A DNA stretch of 64,000 bases from Lentinus brumalis (GCA_001792895.1 MARA01000006.1:1860001-1924000); one strand, 5' to 3'. Counted from the first letter of the stretch, positions 46,001 through 59,701 are shown. The notes: a model not told the origin generated them from the sequence alone. Numbers and translations are program-made.

Positions 46001-49000
46001 CATCAGCTTGCGGCGGTACAACTACGGTCAAGACTTACTCACCCTATCTTCTCTGGGCTCTGACAATCAAAGCCTACTCGCCCATTCAAAGTGATGTTTT
46101 CCACTTGAAGGCGTCGCATGGGGACGGCACCTGGAGGATGATGTACGGGCTCGATGAATAGTCCGAATGCGTCCCGGAGACCGCATGACCACGCACGGGA
46201 GCGAACTCCGCCAAGTGGGTGGTTACTGAATGCATTCCGTCGCGAGTTACTTCATACTCGAGTATGTCTGGTTTATGAGGCGGTCAGTCAGAACACGGGC
46301 AGCACAGGATGAGGGAAACAGACTGTTTTCTAGATGCTCCCGGATGCCAGGCAGTGACCATGCGCAGCGGTCTTTGCGCCTCAATGAGTACTCTTGAAAC
46401 AATGTCGGCCATCTCACCCGCGGCACGTTGCGGGCAAAGCTCGCCGCATCTTCGCGCCAGCTCATGCAGCTGCATCGTGAGCTCAAGCTGCAAGCCAAGC
46501 GGCGAACATGGTCTACAATGCAACAGAGAGACATGCAGGAAAGTAGCGAGCATGCTGTCTTGAGATGACAAGTGGCGTGCCAATACGATCGTGTTCTTGC
46601 AAGGCGGCATCAGTATGTGTTCATAGCGATGGCGAGATCCTCACCTAGCCTTACTTTGTAATGACTTCCTCTTCCTGACAACATCTGCGTAGACGCAGCT
46701 CTTTGAGCTGTTCAGTACTTCTGCATCTACCCCGCGTGCATCATCCTTACATACATACAGAGTCCGCCGCGCCATGTCACATACCGAACTCCCGACGCAT
46801 TCAGAAAGGCGCACCGTACGTTTGCAATGCCGCTGTCGCCGTAGTGAGGTCAAGATCGGCGAGCTCACTACGAGCGGGATGCTTCACCGGAGCACGAACC
46901 ATGTCCTCGTCGCTCTGCCCCCGCTTCGAGTAGAGTCCATGACGATACGGCGGGGATGTTGCGACGCACGCGCGACTGGGTGTCCAAACAAGAGCGCGTC
47001 GGCGACCCGAGTCGGTCGCATTTTGCCCTCGACATGCGCCGTCGTATCGTTCGAGCTGTTGTCATGCTCTGGAATGTCAGATGTGCGAGCGAGTCGTCAA
47101 GATCGTTCACCTCCCGACAAGCGGGACGCCCTCGCCCTCGCATAAACTGAGCGAGGCTCCGTGTCCTCGGGCTCGGCTTCGAGCTGATTGTATTGCGCCA
47201 TCAGCCGCATTGTATCCTCGACATGTGCGCCGTCGAATCGCTCCATCTGTGTCCCAACTCAGCCTGTCGTCCAAGTTCAGGTTCTACATCAACTCAGATG
47301 TTCGAGCAAGTGGAGAAACATACTGCGAACACCTCGGAATGACCACAGGGAAAGCATACGTCGTTGGGAGAGTTTCGCCGCCGCAAGGACGCGAGAACCT
47401 GCGGTGAGGCGAGTTGCAATGCTGGAATCGAGCTTCCCTGCATTGGTACCTTCGTCTCGCCTCGACGCACTTGTCTGTGTGGCCGTTGACTGATCAAGAC
47501 TTAGCCCATGAGTGTCAACCCTGCACGAGGCGGCGGCCGCCCGCATGCACGACATGCGCACCGACCACTGATTCACACTGGCTCAGTAGTGCTGTATTTA
47601 CACAGTGGTATACGATCTGTCGTTACATACGCATCAGAAGAAGTCAAGACATGCCTGGACGCAAGAGCGGCAAACTCACTATCTGTTCCGAATGCGTGAC
47701 ACTCGGGACCCGAAGAGTTGCAGCCGGCGCGATAGCCAGACGGGCGAACAAGGCTTCAATTGCTCGAGCCTGATTCCCACCGTCGGTCGACAGCGTAGGG
47801 ATACACGCGAGCGACGCGGCGGAGAAGTGGCTCGGTCGAACGTCCTGCTGGCCACGTCGCCTTTCAGTTCTGGCTACTCTCGCTATGAGGCATGCACTTC
47901 GTCAGTCGCGGCAGGACGAGGAGGGCGACAGACCGGCTTGACGCAAGCCACAGTCGGGCGGATAACCCTGGCTCTGCCGGTCCGACGACTTGCACGAGCG
48001 AGAAATCGACGCTTTCGCTGCCTGCACCCGACAGCCGCTGTCGGTTTCTCGATGTTCGGCACTGTCTACTTGAGCGAACGGAGTGTCCAAGCCGGGATCC
48101 ATCCGAGTCCTGGACGGTCCTGGCCGTGCACATCTCAGGCCAGTGTTGTCAGTTGTGAGTCAACCGCTTGAGCTCAGCTGTTGAGCCTTGGGCTGCAAGG
48201 ACTGTGCGTGAGCGTGCCAATGAGTCTCGCTGCGGGAACACGAAACAGCCGAACAGACGTACATCGCTCGCACGTCAGTATGTCGAGGCTGGACAGGAAC
48301 ACCGACGAGGCCGCCCATCGAATCCCTCTTCGACATCGACCCTGACACTGCTACGTCAAAGTGACGGTGGCCGCGACGCTGGATCGCCCATTCGCGTCCG
48401 ACGAGATCGACTTCGCCGTCCACCAACGGTCGGGAATAAGAAGGTAATGGCATTATGTACTGCATGCGGCGGGAATAGGTATGAACTCAGGGAACATACG
48501 ACGGTGCACCAAGTCTCCGGCGGAAGCCCTCTCTTCCACCGGATGCGACTCGACTCCGAGCTGGAACTGGGATCGCGACCGCTAGGGAGCATGTCAGCAC
48601 ATCACGTCAATCTGCACAGGGACGCGGCGAGCACTTACGTGGTGGAGGACCCGGGTGCTTGCCTTCCAAGAACCGAGCATGCAGCGCTATGGCCCGTGCG
48701 TGAGCAAGGTGCGTGGCGTGTTTGTCCTGCGCCGGGCGTGCATAAGTGCCGCCACACAGATGGGACGGCCCACTAGCACCCGCTGCGACCCCTCCCCTGT
48801 CGACTCTCCTCTGGAACGCTTCGTCGTTCGTGCCGGCGCCGTGTCCCCTTCTTGCCGTCATCGCCAACGGCCGCTCCATTCCCCCATCACAAGGCCGACT
48901 TCGACGCGCTGGACGTCTTTACTCCGCTCTCCGCTGAGCTTGTTGATGGCAGACTCGACGGCGTCGCGTGCAGACGCATCGCTGGTACATGAAGGTTAGT

Positions 49001-50075
49001 ACGATGATTCCTCCAAGCCACGCCGACCAGAACTGACCGCAGCATCGTAGGGTAAGCGCGTGTCGCTGCACATAATCGCGCTGTAGGAGTCGGAGGACGT
49101 TGGGTAGTGTAGCTTGTACCATCGGCGGCAGACGACTGGGCGGTAGAGCGCAGCTGAGGCGCAGAGTCGAACGTATTGGGGCCGAGCGGGGCGGGACGTG
49201 TGTTGGATGCAACGATCAGGGTACGCTGTACGGGCCGGGCGGTAGAAAGCATTGAAATGGCTGGAATGTCCGTCAGTACATTTGCAGACAGTAGCTCATG
49301 AGGTGCCGTATATGTGTGTACTGACCTCGAATGCACTCCGCGCGTGCGCGAGAACTCAGGACACGCTACGGCGTATTGTCAGGTGCTTGTGCGACCCGGG
49401 AACCGCAGGGCGCAGGGGCCTGGGGGTGCTGAGAGGACGGTATCTGCGTGGGCGAGCAGCGCGTGAGTAGATAGGGCGCGCTGGAGAGTGATCAGGAGAG
49501 TACATACGACGAAGGCCATGGCTCGGCGGCGACCCCGATAGCAGACCGCGACTGGAACGCATAAGCAGGAAGCCACGTACGACTTGGTCAGACGGCCAGC
49601 TGTCAAACTCGGGGGTGCGCAGACGAAGGGAGAGCGGATGGGCAAAAGGAATGCCGCATGGAAGCGGCAAGGCGGAGGGCTGACCGTGCAGTGGGGACTC
49701 ACTGAGTACTTGGGCAGGACCCGCGCGGGAGCTACACACGCTCCGGACAATGACAGGATGCATGCATACAACGTTGTTCGTACATGGCGAGCTACTCGAG
49801 TGGAGGGAACGAGGCAAGGACACAGGGCAGGAGAGTGCACGGAGAGTGCACAGCGCGGAGTGGGAGTCGAGTTGCGCCCAGGCGAGTTGAGCACAGACGG
49901 CGTGCGAGGGTGACACGGACGTCGTGAGTGCGGTCCGTGTAGAAGGACTGCAGAGGAGGACGGAGCACGATCCAGCACGGGCGCCAACGCCCGTCGATCT
50001 CGCGTCAGACAACTCTGTCTGTACTATCACAGTGAGAGTGCTCTGCCTGTTCGCTCCGTCCTCCTCCACGTCGAA
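43025..50075. other. Spacer 1, mostly unexplained sequence
   Basis: This is the remainder of the spacer between GYP1-like copies 1 and 2. Many splice-donor-like sites occur on both strands (GTACGT, GTAAGT, and their complements), but no domain is recognisable. Protein-like fragments include a plus-strand frame near 48361 (DRPFASDEIDFAVHQRSG), another near 48899 (DFDALDVFTPLSAELVDG), and the minus-strand pieces annotated at 46831-47246. Long frames such as 47605-48171 are arginine-rich and unsupported. Confidence 0.4.
46831..47246 (-). pseudogene. Decayed minus-strand repeat gene in spacer 1
   Basis: An exon starting at 47246 reads MERFDGAHVEDTMRLMAQYN and ends at 47111. A 42-nt GTGAAC...TTCCAG intron would lead to a second exon (HDNSSNDTTAHVEGKMRP). 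That second stretch resembles the first at DNA level (CGACGGCGCA..TGTCGAGG) but lacks two bases, which shifts the frame. Further on, another frame reads QSDEDMVRAPVKHPARSELA. This looks like an internally repeated gene that has decayed. The family is not recognised. Confidence 0.3.
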
Positions 50076-51894
50076 ATGTCTGCTCGACCACCTCCTGCTC
50101 GTCCTCATATTGGCTTGAATCCGCAGAACAAGTTCTCGTCGTACTCGATCAACGACTGGGGCGAAGACGACGCTTGGGACAGCGCCTCGGATTCGGAGTC
50201 GACGAGCAAGCCCAACTGGAAGCGTCGTCCGTCTAATGCACACGCATCTTCGTCGACTGCGCCCAAACCCGTCCCGAGACCTGCCTTGAACAACTCCTCA
50301 TCGACCCTGGCATTCTCGTATACCCACGTCCATGCGCCGAGCTCGTACCCGCCCAAGGGCGACCAGCCGGGCAAGCAAGCTGGCTGGACGATTGTCCGCA
50401 AGTCCACCGACCGCGGCAGCCTGGACAGCCGTGACTCCGTGCCCCAAGGCCCACCCGCAGGATACGAGGAGTTGGACGGGGACATGGTCATCGGGGAGCT
50501 GGAGTCCGAGGTCGACGACCGGTCCGGCACGCACACCGCGAAGCCGCGGTACGAGCAGGGTGTGCTGCGGGGCGATGCGCAGGAGATACTCAATGGTGCG
50601 CCTACACGGATCGCGTGCTCTCATTGACATCTCATCCAACGCTCAGATCCGCTGCATATCGTCCAACGCCAGTCCGAGTCCGCCAGCAAGTCTCGAGCGG
50701 AGTCGCCCCCAGGCGGCGGCTCGGAGAAGCTCATGCGCGAACGGTCCATACGCACGAATAGGCGGAGGCGGTTCGTCGATTGTATAACGCGGGACGATGT
50801 GGACATCGGTACGTGGCCAGTCTTCTTGTCTGCGTGGCTTCAGCCAACCGCCACCGCTGGCAGCCCAACTGCGCAAGCTGGCATGGAACGGCGTACCGCA
50901 TGAACTGCGTCCCCTCGTGTGGCCGTTGCTTCTGGGATATCTCCCCCTACCCAAACCCACTCGGACATCCACGCTTGCGAGAAAGCGACGCGAATATGCT
51001 TCCCTCGTCGAAACGACTTTCTCGAGAGGTCGCGACGGACTCGATCAGCAAATATGGCATCAAATCGAGATCGACGTTCCAAGAACGCGGCCGGGAGTGC
51101 GACTATGGATGCAAGCGTCTACGCAGAGGGTATGTAAACCCGACCACTGCTCCATTGTCGTGCTAATGAAATTGCAGAGTCTTGAGCGTATACTGTACGT
51201 GTGGGCGATCCGCCATCCTGCCAGCGGCTATGTCCAGGGAATCAACGACCTCGCCACACCGTTCTTCCAAGTCTTCCTTGGTGCATATATCGGTGTGTCT
51301 CGTTTCTGCACAGGCGTCGTGCGAGTCACTCATCACACTGTGCACGCAGAGTCCGATCCTGAAGACTTCGATACTGCGATGCTCCCGGACAACGTGCGGA
51401 TGGCCGTGGAGGCGGACACGTTCTGGTGTTTGTCTCGACTGCTGGATGGTATCCAGGACAACTACATCGCAGGTCAACCCGGCATCCACAGGAGCGTGAA
51501 ACGCATGGCCGAGCTCGTCGCTCGAATAGATGGTACGTCTACGCCCAGTATCCACCTGCCTGGTCTCAGCTCACCCTCTTGGTCTGTACAGCACCGCTGG
51601 CAGCGCATTTGGACGCTGAGAACGTCGAGTTCATGCAGTTCGCGTTTCGGTGGATGAACTGTCTCCTCATGCGCGAGATCAGCGTGCAAAATACCATCCG
51701 AATGTGGGATACCTACCTCGTACGTCTTCCCCAGAGTTCTCATGCATGCCAAGCCACTAAGTATGGGACAGGCGGAGGGCACAGACGCGTTCTCGCAGTT
51801 CTCTGTGCGGGAGGGCGCGCGTCCGGGATGGCCGCGGCGGCGGGCTATCAGCGGAGTGCGAAGAGAGACGCACCAGATGCAAGCTGGACCTTAG
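50076..51894 (+). CDS. GYP1: GYP1-type TBC Rab-GAP, copy 2 (chimeric, truncated tail)
   Basis: The architecture matches copy 1: Ser-rich N-terminus, then a TBC domain with the Arg finger (DVPRTRPG) and Gln finger (YVQGINDL). Base by base, everything up to 51453 matches copy 3 (for example Val in DMVIGEL where copy 1 has Ile, and the copy-3 form of intron 3 at about 51130-51177). Everything from 51538 on matches copy 1, including the foreign tail after TDAFSQF and the stop at 51892-51894. The switch point lies in the identical tract between. Like copy 1, it lacks the last 75 or so residues of the domain and is probably not a working GAP. Confidence 0.85.
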
Positions 51895-51897
51895 GGT

Positions 51898-52017
51898 GTT
51901 TTCTGGACTGTATAGCGACGGTGGGGTGCTCTCTGGGTGGTATAGGGACAGTGGGGAGTTCTCTGGACGAGATAGGGACGGTGGGGTGTTTTCTGGAGGC
52001 TGCAGGGACGGCGGGGC
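51898..52017 (+). repeat. 30-bp minisatellite, second copy
   Basis: This is the copy of the array at 42271-42390 in unit 2. It has the same four units in the same order with no change, which fits a recent duplication: such arrays usually drift in copy number. Confidence 0.85.
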
Positions 52018-52135
52018 GGTGGGAACTCGGGCGGTGGGGGTCGAGGAGGTGGCTGCGTCTTCTAGGAGTCGACGGGATCGCTCAATGTACAAGCCGTGTA
52101 TGTAGAAGAAAATATATCTTGTTGTCTCGACAGAA

Positions 52136-52651
52136 TATGAGTGGAAGAGGGAGCTCGAGGAGAAGGCCGCAGCAGCTGCCCCGTGAAAGCACGGCGTCTG
52201 CTGAGCCCGCAGGTGTGTGGAGTGCAAAGATATGTTCTCCATAGCGACTAACTACAGACACCCCGCCGCAAACACGGCATATTCGTGCTCGTTGCGTGCA
52301 GACGAGATGGGCGCCTATATCGCGGACTTTGCGCGCGCCGCCAGGTGTGCCACTCTGCTCCTGACCACCACCCCGCTGCACCTGTCTCTCCCCGCTTGCC
52401 TGTCTCTCGCCGGCGACATGCTCTTCACCGTCTGCGCGCTCTCTGTCTGTCGGATTGACTTGCGTCAGAGCGGGCATCCAGGCCCTCCTCGACTTGATGA
52501 AGTAAGTACTTACCCTCGATGCACTGAACTGCCCGCCGGATGACGCGTCGCAGCAGCCGAGTCAGCACCCTGTACGGCATGCTACCGGCTCACGTTCGCT
52601 ATGAACTGGCTGTGGTAATTGAGCTGATCCTGCGCGTCGGAAAACGGGCAA
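52136..52651 (+). CDS. Exon chain of an unrecognised gene in spacer 2
   Basis: This is an identical copy of the chain at 42509-43024 (EYEWKRELEEKAAAAAP, SLRADEMGAYIADFARAAR, GIQALLDLM, LYGMLPAHVRYELAVVIELI). The same limits apply: family, start and end are unknown. Confidence 0.35.
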
Positions 52652-55600
52652 GTACGTACCATGTGTAGTGCTCGTCCTCGGCTCGTACATGGCGGGGGCA
52701 ACGGCGACTCCGTGCTATGCCGGGGTACTCCGAGACGTCTTACGAAGCCCCGCGACATCGTCAGTACATGTGTGGAATGCGGTACAACAGCGTACGCACC
52801 ATTCATTGTGAAACCCGACAGAGATGCGAGTCTGCGCATCAGCATCCTCGGACTCGCTGGACGGCCTCGCAGCAGCGCGGGCAGTGGGCGGCCGTGCGTC
52901 GCTGGGATGCCCCGACGCGGCCCGTGGGACGCTAGACACAACCGGCCGGACGCGACAGCGGTACGTACCACATATCTCCCGTTGTGGAGCTGCATGTCCG
53001 ACGACATACACGGTGAGTCTCCGGGGGCCGCTGTAGCACCAGTTGACGAGCACAAGGCCTCCGCGCGCCGGGGCTTGACGGCGGTAGATCTATGTACGCG
53101 GGCTCACTCTAGGTCGGAATCTTGCGTCTGGGACAGTGAACGACGGTTAGCCGGACGTGTGCGGGATGCGAGGAGCAAGGTACGTGCCTGCAAGCCCGCA
53201 GCGGGCCTCTGCGTCCTCAGATATAACTCAGGCAGCTGGACGCCCAGTCGACGTTACGGCGCAGGCACGCACAGAGCGATGAGGTACGTACTCACGCGAT
53301 GCACTCGTAGATTGAGCGGCCCGCTGCGTAAGTCAAATGTGTGGGTGCCTGTCAGCTGAAAAGCAGCGGTCAGCTACGGCGACCATTTCTCTGAGGTGGA
53401 AAGCAGACACATACCTGCGCAGGAAGGTGCGATGCGGCGTTGACACGCGCACCAGTCGCGCTGTCAAGTTTCAACAGCGGCTGCACCCGAGCTGCACCCG
53501 TAACCCAGCCTCGCCGTGCGTAACGCGAAGGGGTCACGTCTGAAAATGCAGCGGGTAAGACGCTGCCCACTGAACGCTCTCAGGGAATCGGAGATGCTGA
53601 CGTACCGTTTCAACCGCACGAAGACCTACCCGGAACAACGCCGAGACCAGTTCACCTTGGCCCGAACATACCCAGCTTGTAGGAGCGTCTGCGTGAGTGC
53701 GATGCAGATGCCTGAGCAGGGTGGGCAACGTACCAGATATCAGTATCATACTTCAGGGCGTCCGAGTCGCCATACAGTATCATGTAGCGTACGGAGGCCC
53801 TCAATGATCATAACTATGCTTCTTCAATACTGTGCGTGTGTGCATTGGTGATGTTGGGGAGGTGTGCAAAAGGGATGGAGAGCCTTGCGAAGAGGAGTGA
53901 GCGGGAATGCGAGGGTACGGAGGGAGTGGGAGATGAAGAGATCATGGGGGAAGGGGAAAATGGAGAGCTCGCCGACGAGACCATACTAATGTCTCGGAGA
54001 GAGCGAAGATGACAGGCGGCACGGAAGAATGCGTCTGGGTCTGGGTGCCGTGCAACGAGGCACAAAGAACGCTGGACGTAATATTCGCCTCTCAAAGTGG
54101 CTAAGAGTGTGTCTCAATCGGGATACATGCCTACCGCTCGACCGTTACGTCCACGGACATGGGGAACATCATACCGGTGGTTACGCGACCCAGGCGACAG
54201 GTACACGATGAGTTCCCAAAGTCCTTCTCAGTCTTGCACGTTGAACGGCGCAGCGAGCCGCACATGGTACAATAACAGCCCAGATGGGAACAGAGGAGGA
54301 GGAGGAGGAGGGGTAACAGAGACGAGGACTTGGAGGATCGCGTAGCTGCCTTGAGGGTTACGTGCGAGAAGTGCAGTGGCTGGTCCGTTCCGAACAACCA
54401 TGGTGGGAACTCGACAGGGTCGATCGTCGGCCGCGCCCGACGCTGGTTAGTCAAGGTCGGGTGTCGCGGCAGGTCGCCGCGATTCCGGCTGATGAGGACC
54501 CAAGAAGGATTGCGGAGACAGCGAGACACACGCCCTTCTGCGGAGATCCAGCCAGGTAGACAAGTAAGTAGTAGCAAGTCTTTAGAGCTCGAAGAGTTTC
54601 ATTTGTAGCCTCCAGATGGGCGGAATCTAGGCTGGGAGGGTGGCCAGGCAAGTAGAGTAACGTTCATCCTGGAACTGACAGCTTCCCAGCACATCCCAGC
54701 GCCGGGCTCCTTGGACGCTGTCAGAAGTGTCGGTACAACATACGATCAGAACTGACTCCTGGGTGTGTCCGGGATGTCCGTGTTACTGCCGGCTTGTTAC
54801 TGGAAGCATGTCCCTGCGTTTGCCTTCGTAGATAGCTATTAGCAAAGCCGGGATGACAAGTGCACTTGGCCGCCGGTGCTTGCCATATCGAACTACTTAC
54901 AAGTTACTCCTCCTCAGCGGACTGCAGGATCACTGAGATTGAGTGTGTCTTCAAGAGAGGCAATCACAAGGTCGCCGTCCCGAACATCAAGCATGTTGTC
55001 ACTGCGGGCTCGATATGATGCGGAGTAACCACGCGTCTCTGGCAGAAGCATGCAACATGAAGTGTATGGTGAGTAGGCGACTATTCGGGTGCGGAAGTCT
55101 GCGGAGGTACTTACTCACCAACGGCATCACTATTCACGACGTGCGAGAGACGATCACGGGCTGTTTTCGGAGGATAGCAAGACTCGGAGTCACTCCCAGC
55201 CCTCCTCAGAGGCTCCAATATGAGCCCTGCAACTTACATGCGAGTGAAAGTCGGCTCAGAGCGAGCACTCTTCCAAGATTAGATATCCACTGGAGGATTT
55301 CCATGAGCTGCCCTGCCCTGCAAATCAGACTGAGAGCCGTGGATGCCATCTATGAACAGTATGGAAGGACACACTCCCATGCCAGGGACTGCTCCTCATG
55401 ACAGGGACAGAGGATCATGCCGAAGCCTTGATGTCTGGTCTCCGAGTATCGAATTGCGCTTGAGTGCAGATGGAATAATTGAGGACAGATGTCACATGTT
55501 CGGAACCATGCATGGCACAGGGCTTTGTCGCTTTCCCATGCCGCCTTTGCTCAAAGTTATATTCGGTACACGATATCGGGAAATCCATTGCACAGCAGCT

Positions 55601-58600
55601 GCACACTGGTAAAGCAACTGCGACATCATCAGCTTGCGGCGGTACAACTACGGTCAAGACTTACTCACCCTATCTTCTCTGGGCTCTGACAATCAAAGCC
55701 TACTCGCCCATTCAAAGTGATGTTTTCCACTTGAAGGCGTCGCATGGGGACGGCACCTGGAGGATGATGTACGGGCTCGATGAATAGTCCGAATGCGTCC
55801 CGGAGACCGCATGACCACGCACGGGAGCGAACTCCGCCAAGTGGGTGGTTACTGAATGCATTCCGTCGCGAGTTACTTCATACTCGAGTATGTCTGGTTT
55901 ATGAGGCGGTCAGTCAGAACACGGGCAGCACAGGATGAGGGAAACAGACTGTTTTCTAGATGCTCCCGGATGCCAGGCAGTGACCATGCGCAGCGGTCTT
56001 TGCGCCTCAATGAGTACTCTTGAAACAATGTCGGCCATCTCACCCGCGGCACGTTGCGGGCAAAGCTCGCCGCATCTTCGCGCCAGCTCATGCAGCTGCA
56101 TCGTGAGCTCAAGCTGCAAGCCAAGCGGCGAACATGGTCTACAATGCAACAGAGAGACATGCAGGAAAGTAGCGAGCATGCTGTCTTGAGATGACAAGTG
56201 GCGTGCCAATACGATCGTGTTCTTGCAAGGCGGCATCAGTATGTGTTCATAGCGATGGCGAGATCCTCACCTAGCCTTACTTTGTAATGACTTCCTCTTC
56301 CTGACAACATCTGCGTAGACGCAGCTCTTTGAGCTGTTCAGTACTTCTGCATCTACCCCGCGTGCATCATCCTTACATACATACAGAGTCCGCCGCGCCA
56401 TGTCACATACCGAACTCCCGACGCATTCAGAAAGGCGCACCGTACGTTTGCAATGCCGCTGTCGCCGTAGTGAGGTCAAGATCGGCGAGCTCACTACGAG
56501 CGGGATGCTTCACCGGAGCACGAACCATGTCCTCGTCGCTCTGCCCCCGCTTCGAGTAGAGTCCATGACGATACGGCGGGGATGTTGCGACGCACGCGCG
56601 ACTGGGTGTCCAAACAAGAGCGCGTCGGCGACCCGAGTCGGTCGCATTTTGCCCTCGACATGCGCCGTCGTATCGTTCGAGCTGTTGTCATGCTCTGGAA
56701 TGTCAGATGTGCGAGCGAGTCGTCAAGATCGTTCACCTCCCGACAAGCGGGACGCCCTCGCCCTCGCATAAACTGAGCGAGGCTCCGTGTCCTCGGGCTC
56801 GGCTTCGAGCTGATTGTATTGCGCCATCAGCCGCATTGTATCCTCGACATGTGCGCCGTCGAATCGCTCCATCTGTGTCCCAACTCAGCCTGTCGTCCAA
56901 GTTCAGGTTCTACATCAACTCAGATGTTCGAGCAAGTGGAGAAACATACTGCGAACACCTCGGAATGACCACAGGGAAAGCATACGTCGTTGGGAGAGTT
57001 TCGCCGCCGCAAGGACGCGAGAACCTGCGGTGAGGCGAGTTGCAATGCTGGAATCGAGCTTCCCTGCATTGGTACCTTCGTCTCGCCTCGACGCACTTGT
57101 CTGTGTGGCCGTTGACTGATCAAGACTTAGCCCATGAGTGTCAACCCTGCACGAGGCGGCGGCCGCCCGCATGCACGACATGCGCACCGACCACTGATTC
57201 ACACTGGCTCAGTAGTGCTGTATTTACACAGTGGTATACGATCTGTCGTTACATACGCATCAGAAGAAGTCAAGACATGCCTGGACGCAAGAGCGGCAAA
57301 CTCACTATCTGTTCCGAATGCGTGACACTCGGGACCCGAAGAGTTGCAGCCGGCGCGATAGCCAGACGGGCGAACAAGGCTTCAATTGCTCGAGCCTGAT
57401 TCCCACCGTCGGTCGACAGCGTAGGGATACACGCGAGCGACGCGGCGGAGAAGTGGCTCGGTCGAACGTCCTGCTGGCCACGTCGCCTTTCAGTTCTGGC
57501 TACTCTCGCTATGAGGCATGCACTTCGTCAGTCGCGGCAGGACGAGGAGGGCGACAGACCGGCTTGACGCAAGCCACAGTCGGGCGGATAACCCTGGCTC
57601 TGCCGGTCCGACGACTTGCACGAGCGAGAAATCGACGCTTTCGCTGCCTGCACCCGACAGCCGCTGTCGGTTTCTCGATGTTCGGCACTGTCTACTTGAG
57701 CGAACGGAGTGTCCAAGCCGGGATCCATCCGAGTCCTGGACGGTCCTGGCCGTGCACATCTCAGGCCAGTGTTGTCAGTTGTGAGTCAACCGCTTGAGCT
57801 CAGCTGTTGAGCCTTGGGCTGCAAGGACTGTGCGTGAGCGTGCCAATGAGTCTCGCTGCGGGAACACGAAACAGCCGAACAGACGTACATCGCTCGCACG
57901 TCAGTATGTCGAGGCTGGACAGGAACACCGACGAGGCCGCCCATCGAATCCCTCTTCGACATCGACCCTGACACTGCTACGTCAAAGTGACGGTGGCCGC
58001 GACGCTGGATCGCCCATTCGCGTCCGACGAGATCGACTTCGCCGTCCACCAACGGTCGGGAATAAGAAGGTAATGGCATTATGTACTGCATGCGGCGGGA
58101 ATAGGTATGAACTCAGGGAACATACGACGGTGCACCAAGTCTCCGGCGGAAGCCCTCTCTTCCACCGGATGCGACTCGACTCCGAGCTGGAACTGGGATC
58201 GCGACCGCTAGGGAGCATGTCAGCACATCACGTCAATCTGCACAGGGACGCGGCGAGCACTTACGTGGTGGAGGACCCGGGTGCTTGCCTTCCAAGAACC
58301 GAGCATGCAGCGCTATGGCCCGTGCGTGAGCAAGGTGCGTGGCGTGTTTGTCCTGCGCCGGGCGTGCATAAGTGCCGCCACACAGATGGGACGGCCCACT
58401 AGCACCCGCTGCGACCCCTCCCCTGTCGACTCTCCTCTGGAACGCTTCGTCGTTCGTGCCGGCGCCGTGTCCCCTTCTTGCCGTCATCGCCAACGGCCGC
58501 TCCATTCCCCCATCACAAGGCCGACTTCGACGCGCTGGACGTCTTTACTCCGCTCTCCGCTGAGCTTGTTGATGGCAGACTCGACGGCGTCGCGTGCAGA

Positions 58601-59701
58601 CGCATCGCTGGTACATGAAGGTTAGTACGATGATTCCTCCAAGCCACGCCGACCAGAACTGACCGCAGCATCGTAGGGTAAGCGCGTGTCGCTGCACATA
58701 ATCGCGCTGTAGGAGTCGGAGGACGTTGGGTAGTGTAGCTTGTACCATCGGCGGCAGACGACTGGGCGGTAGAGCGCAGCTGAGGCGCAGAGTCGAACGT
58801 ATTGGGGCCGAGCGGGGCGGGACGTGTGTTGGATGCAACGATCAGGGTACGCTGTACGGGCCGGGCGGTAGAAAGCATTGAAATGGCTGGAATGTCCGTC
58901 AGTACATTTGCAGACAGTAGCTCATGAGGTGCCGTATATGTGTGTACTGACCTCGAATGCACTCCGCGCGTGCGCGAGAACTCAGGACACGCTACGGCGT
59001 ATTGTCAGGTGCTTGTGCGACCCGGGAACCGCAGGGCGCAGGGGCCTGGGGGTGCTGAGAGGACGGTATCTGCGTGGGCGAGCAGCGCGTGAGTAGATAG
59101 GGCGCGCTGGAGAGTGATCAGGAGAGTACATACGACGAAGGCCATGGCTCGGCGGCGACCCCGATAGCAGACCGCGACTGGAACGCATAAGCAGGAAGCC
59201 ACGTACGACTTGGTCAGACGGCCAGCTGTCAAACTCGGGGGTGCGCAGACGAAGGGAGAGCGGATGGGCAAAAGGAATGCCGCATGGAAGCGGCAAGGCG
59301 GAGGGCTGACCGTGCAGTGGGGACTCACTGAGTACTTGGGCAGGACCCGCGCGGGAGCTACACACGCTCCGGACAATGACAGGATGCATGCATACAACGT
59401 TGTTCGTACATGGCGAGCTACTCGAGTGGAGGGAACGAGGCAAGGACACAGGGCAGGAGAGTGCACGGAGAGTGCACAGCGCGGAGTGGGAGTCGAGTTG
59501 CGCCCAGGCGAGTTGAGCACAGACGGCGTGCGAGGGTGACACGGACGTCGTGAGTGCGGTCCGTGTAGAAGGACTGCAGAGGAGGACGGAGCACGATCCA
59601 GCACGGGCGCCAACGCCCGTCGATCTCGCGTCAGACAACTCTGTCTGTACTATCACAGTGAGAGTGCTCTGCCTGTTCGCTCCGTCCTCCTCCACGTCGA
59701 A
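52652..59701. other. Spacer 2, mostly unexplained sequence
   Basis: This is a near-identical copy of 43025-50075. The minus-strand decayed repeat gene recurs at 56457-56872. The last 40 bp before 59702 form the leader of GYP1-like copy 3. Confidence 0.4.
56457..56872 (-). pseudogene. Decayed minus-strand repeat gene in spacer 2
   Basis: This is an identical copy of the remnant at 46831-47246, with the same two-base loss between its internal repeats. Confidence 0.3.

Larger units (their letters stand above)
41827..51453. repeat. Tandem duplication unit 1 (9,627 bp)
   Basis: This unit runs from the body of GYP1-like copy 1, through the roughly 8-kb spacer, to the same point in copy 2. It is repeated next to itself as unit 2 with an offset of 9,627 then 9,626 bp. 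The only spacer difference I found is one base in a G run (six Gs after CAT near 44317, five near 53944). The unit has no terminal inverted repeats and no transposase or reverse transcriptase frame, so it is not an obvious mobile element. Confidence 0.9.

Noticed and set aside
49356..50243. 295-codon minus-strand frame (and its copy at 58982-59869)
   Set aside because: It overlaps the start of a GYP1-like gene on the other strand, is Arg/Ser/Pro-rich and shows no family pattern.
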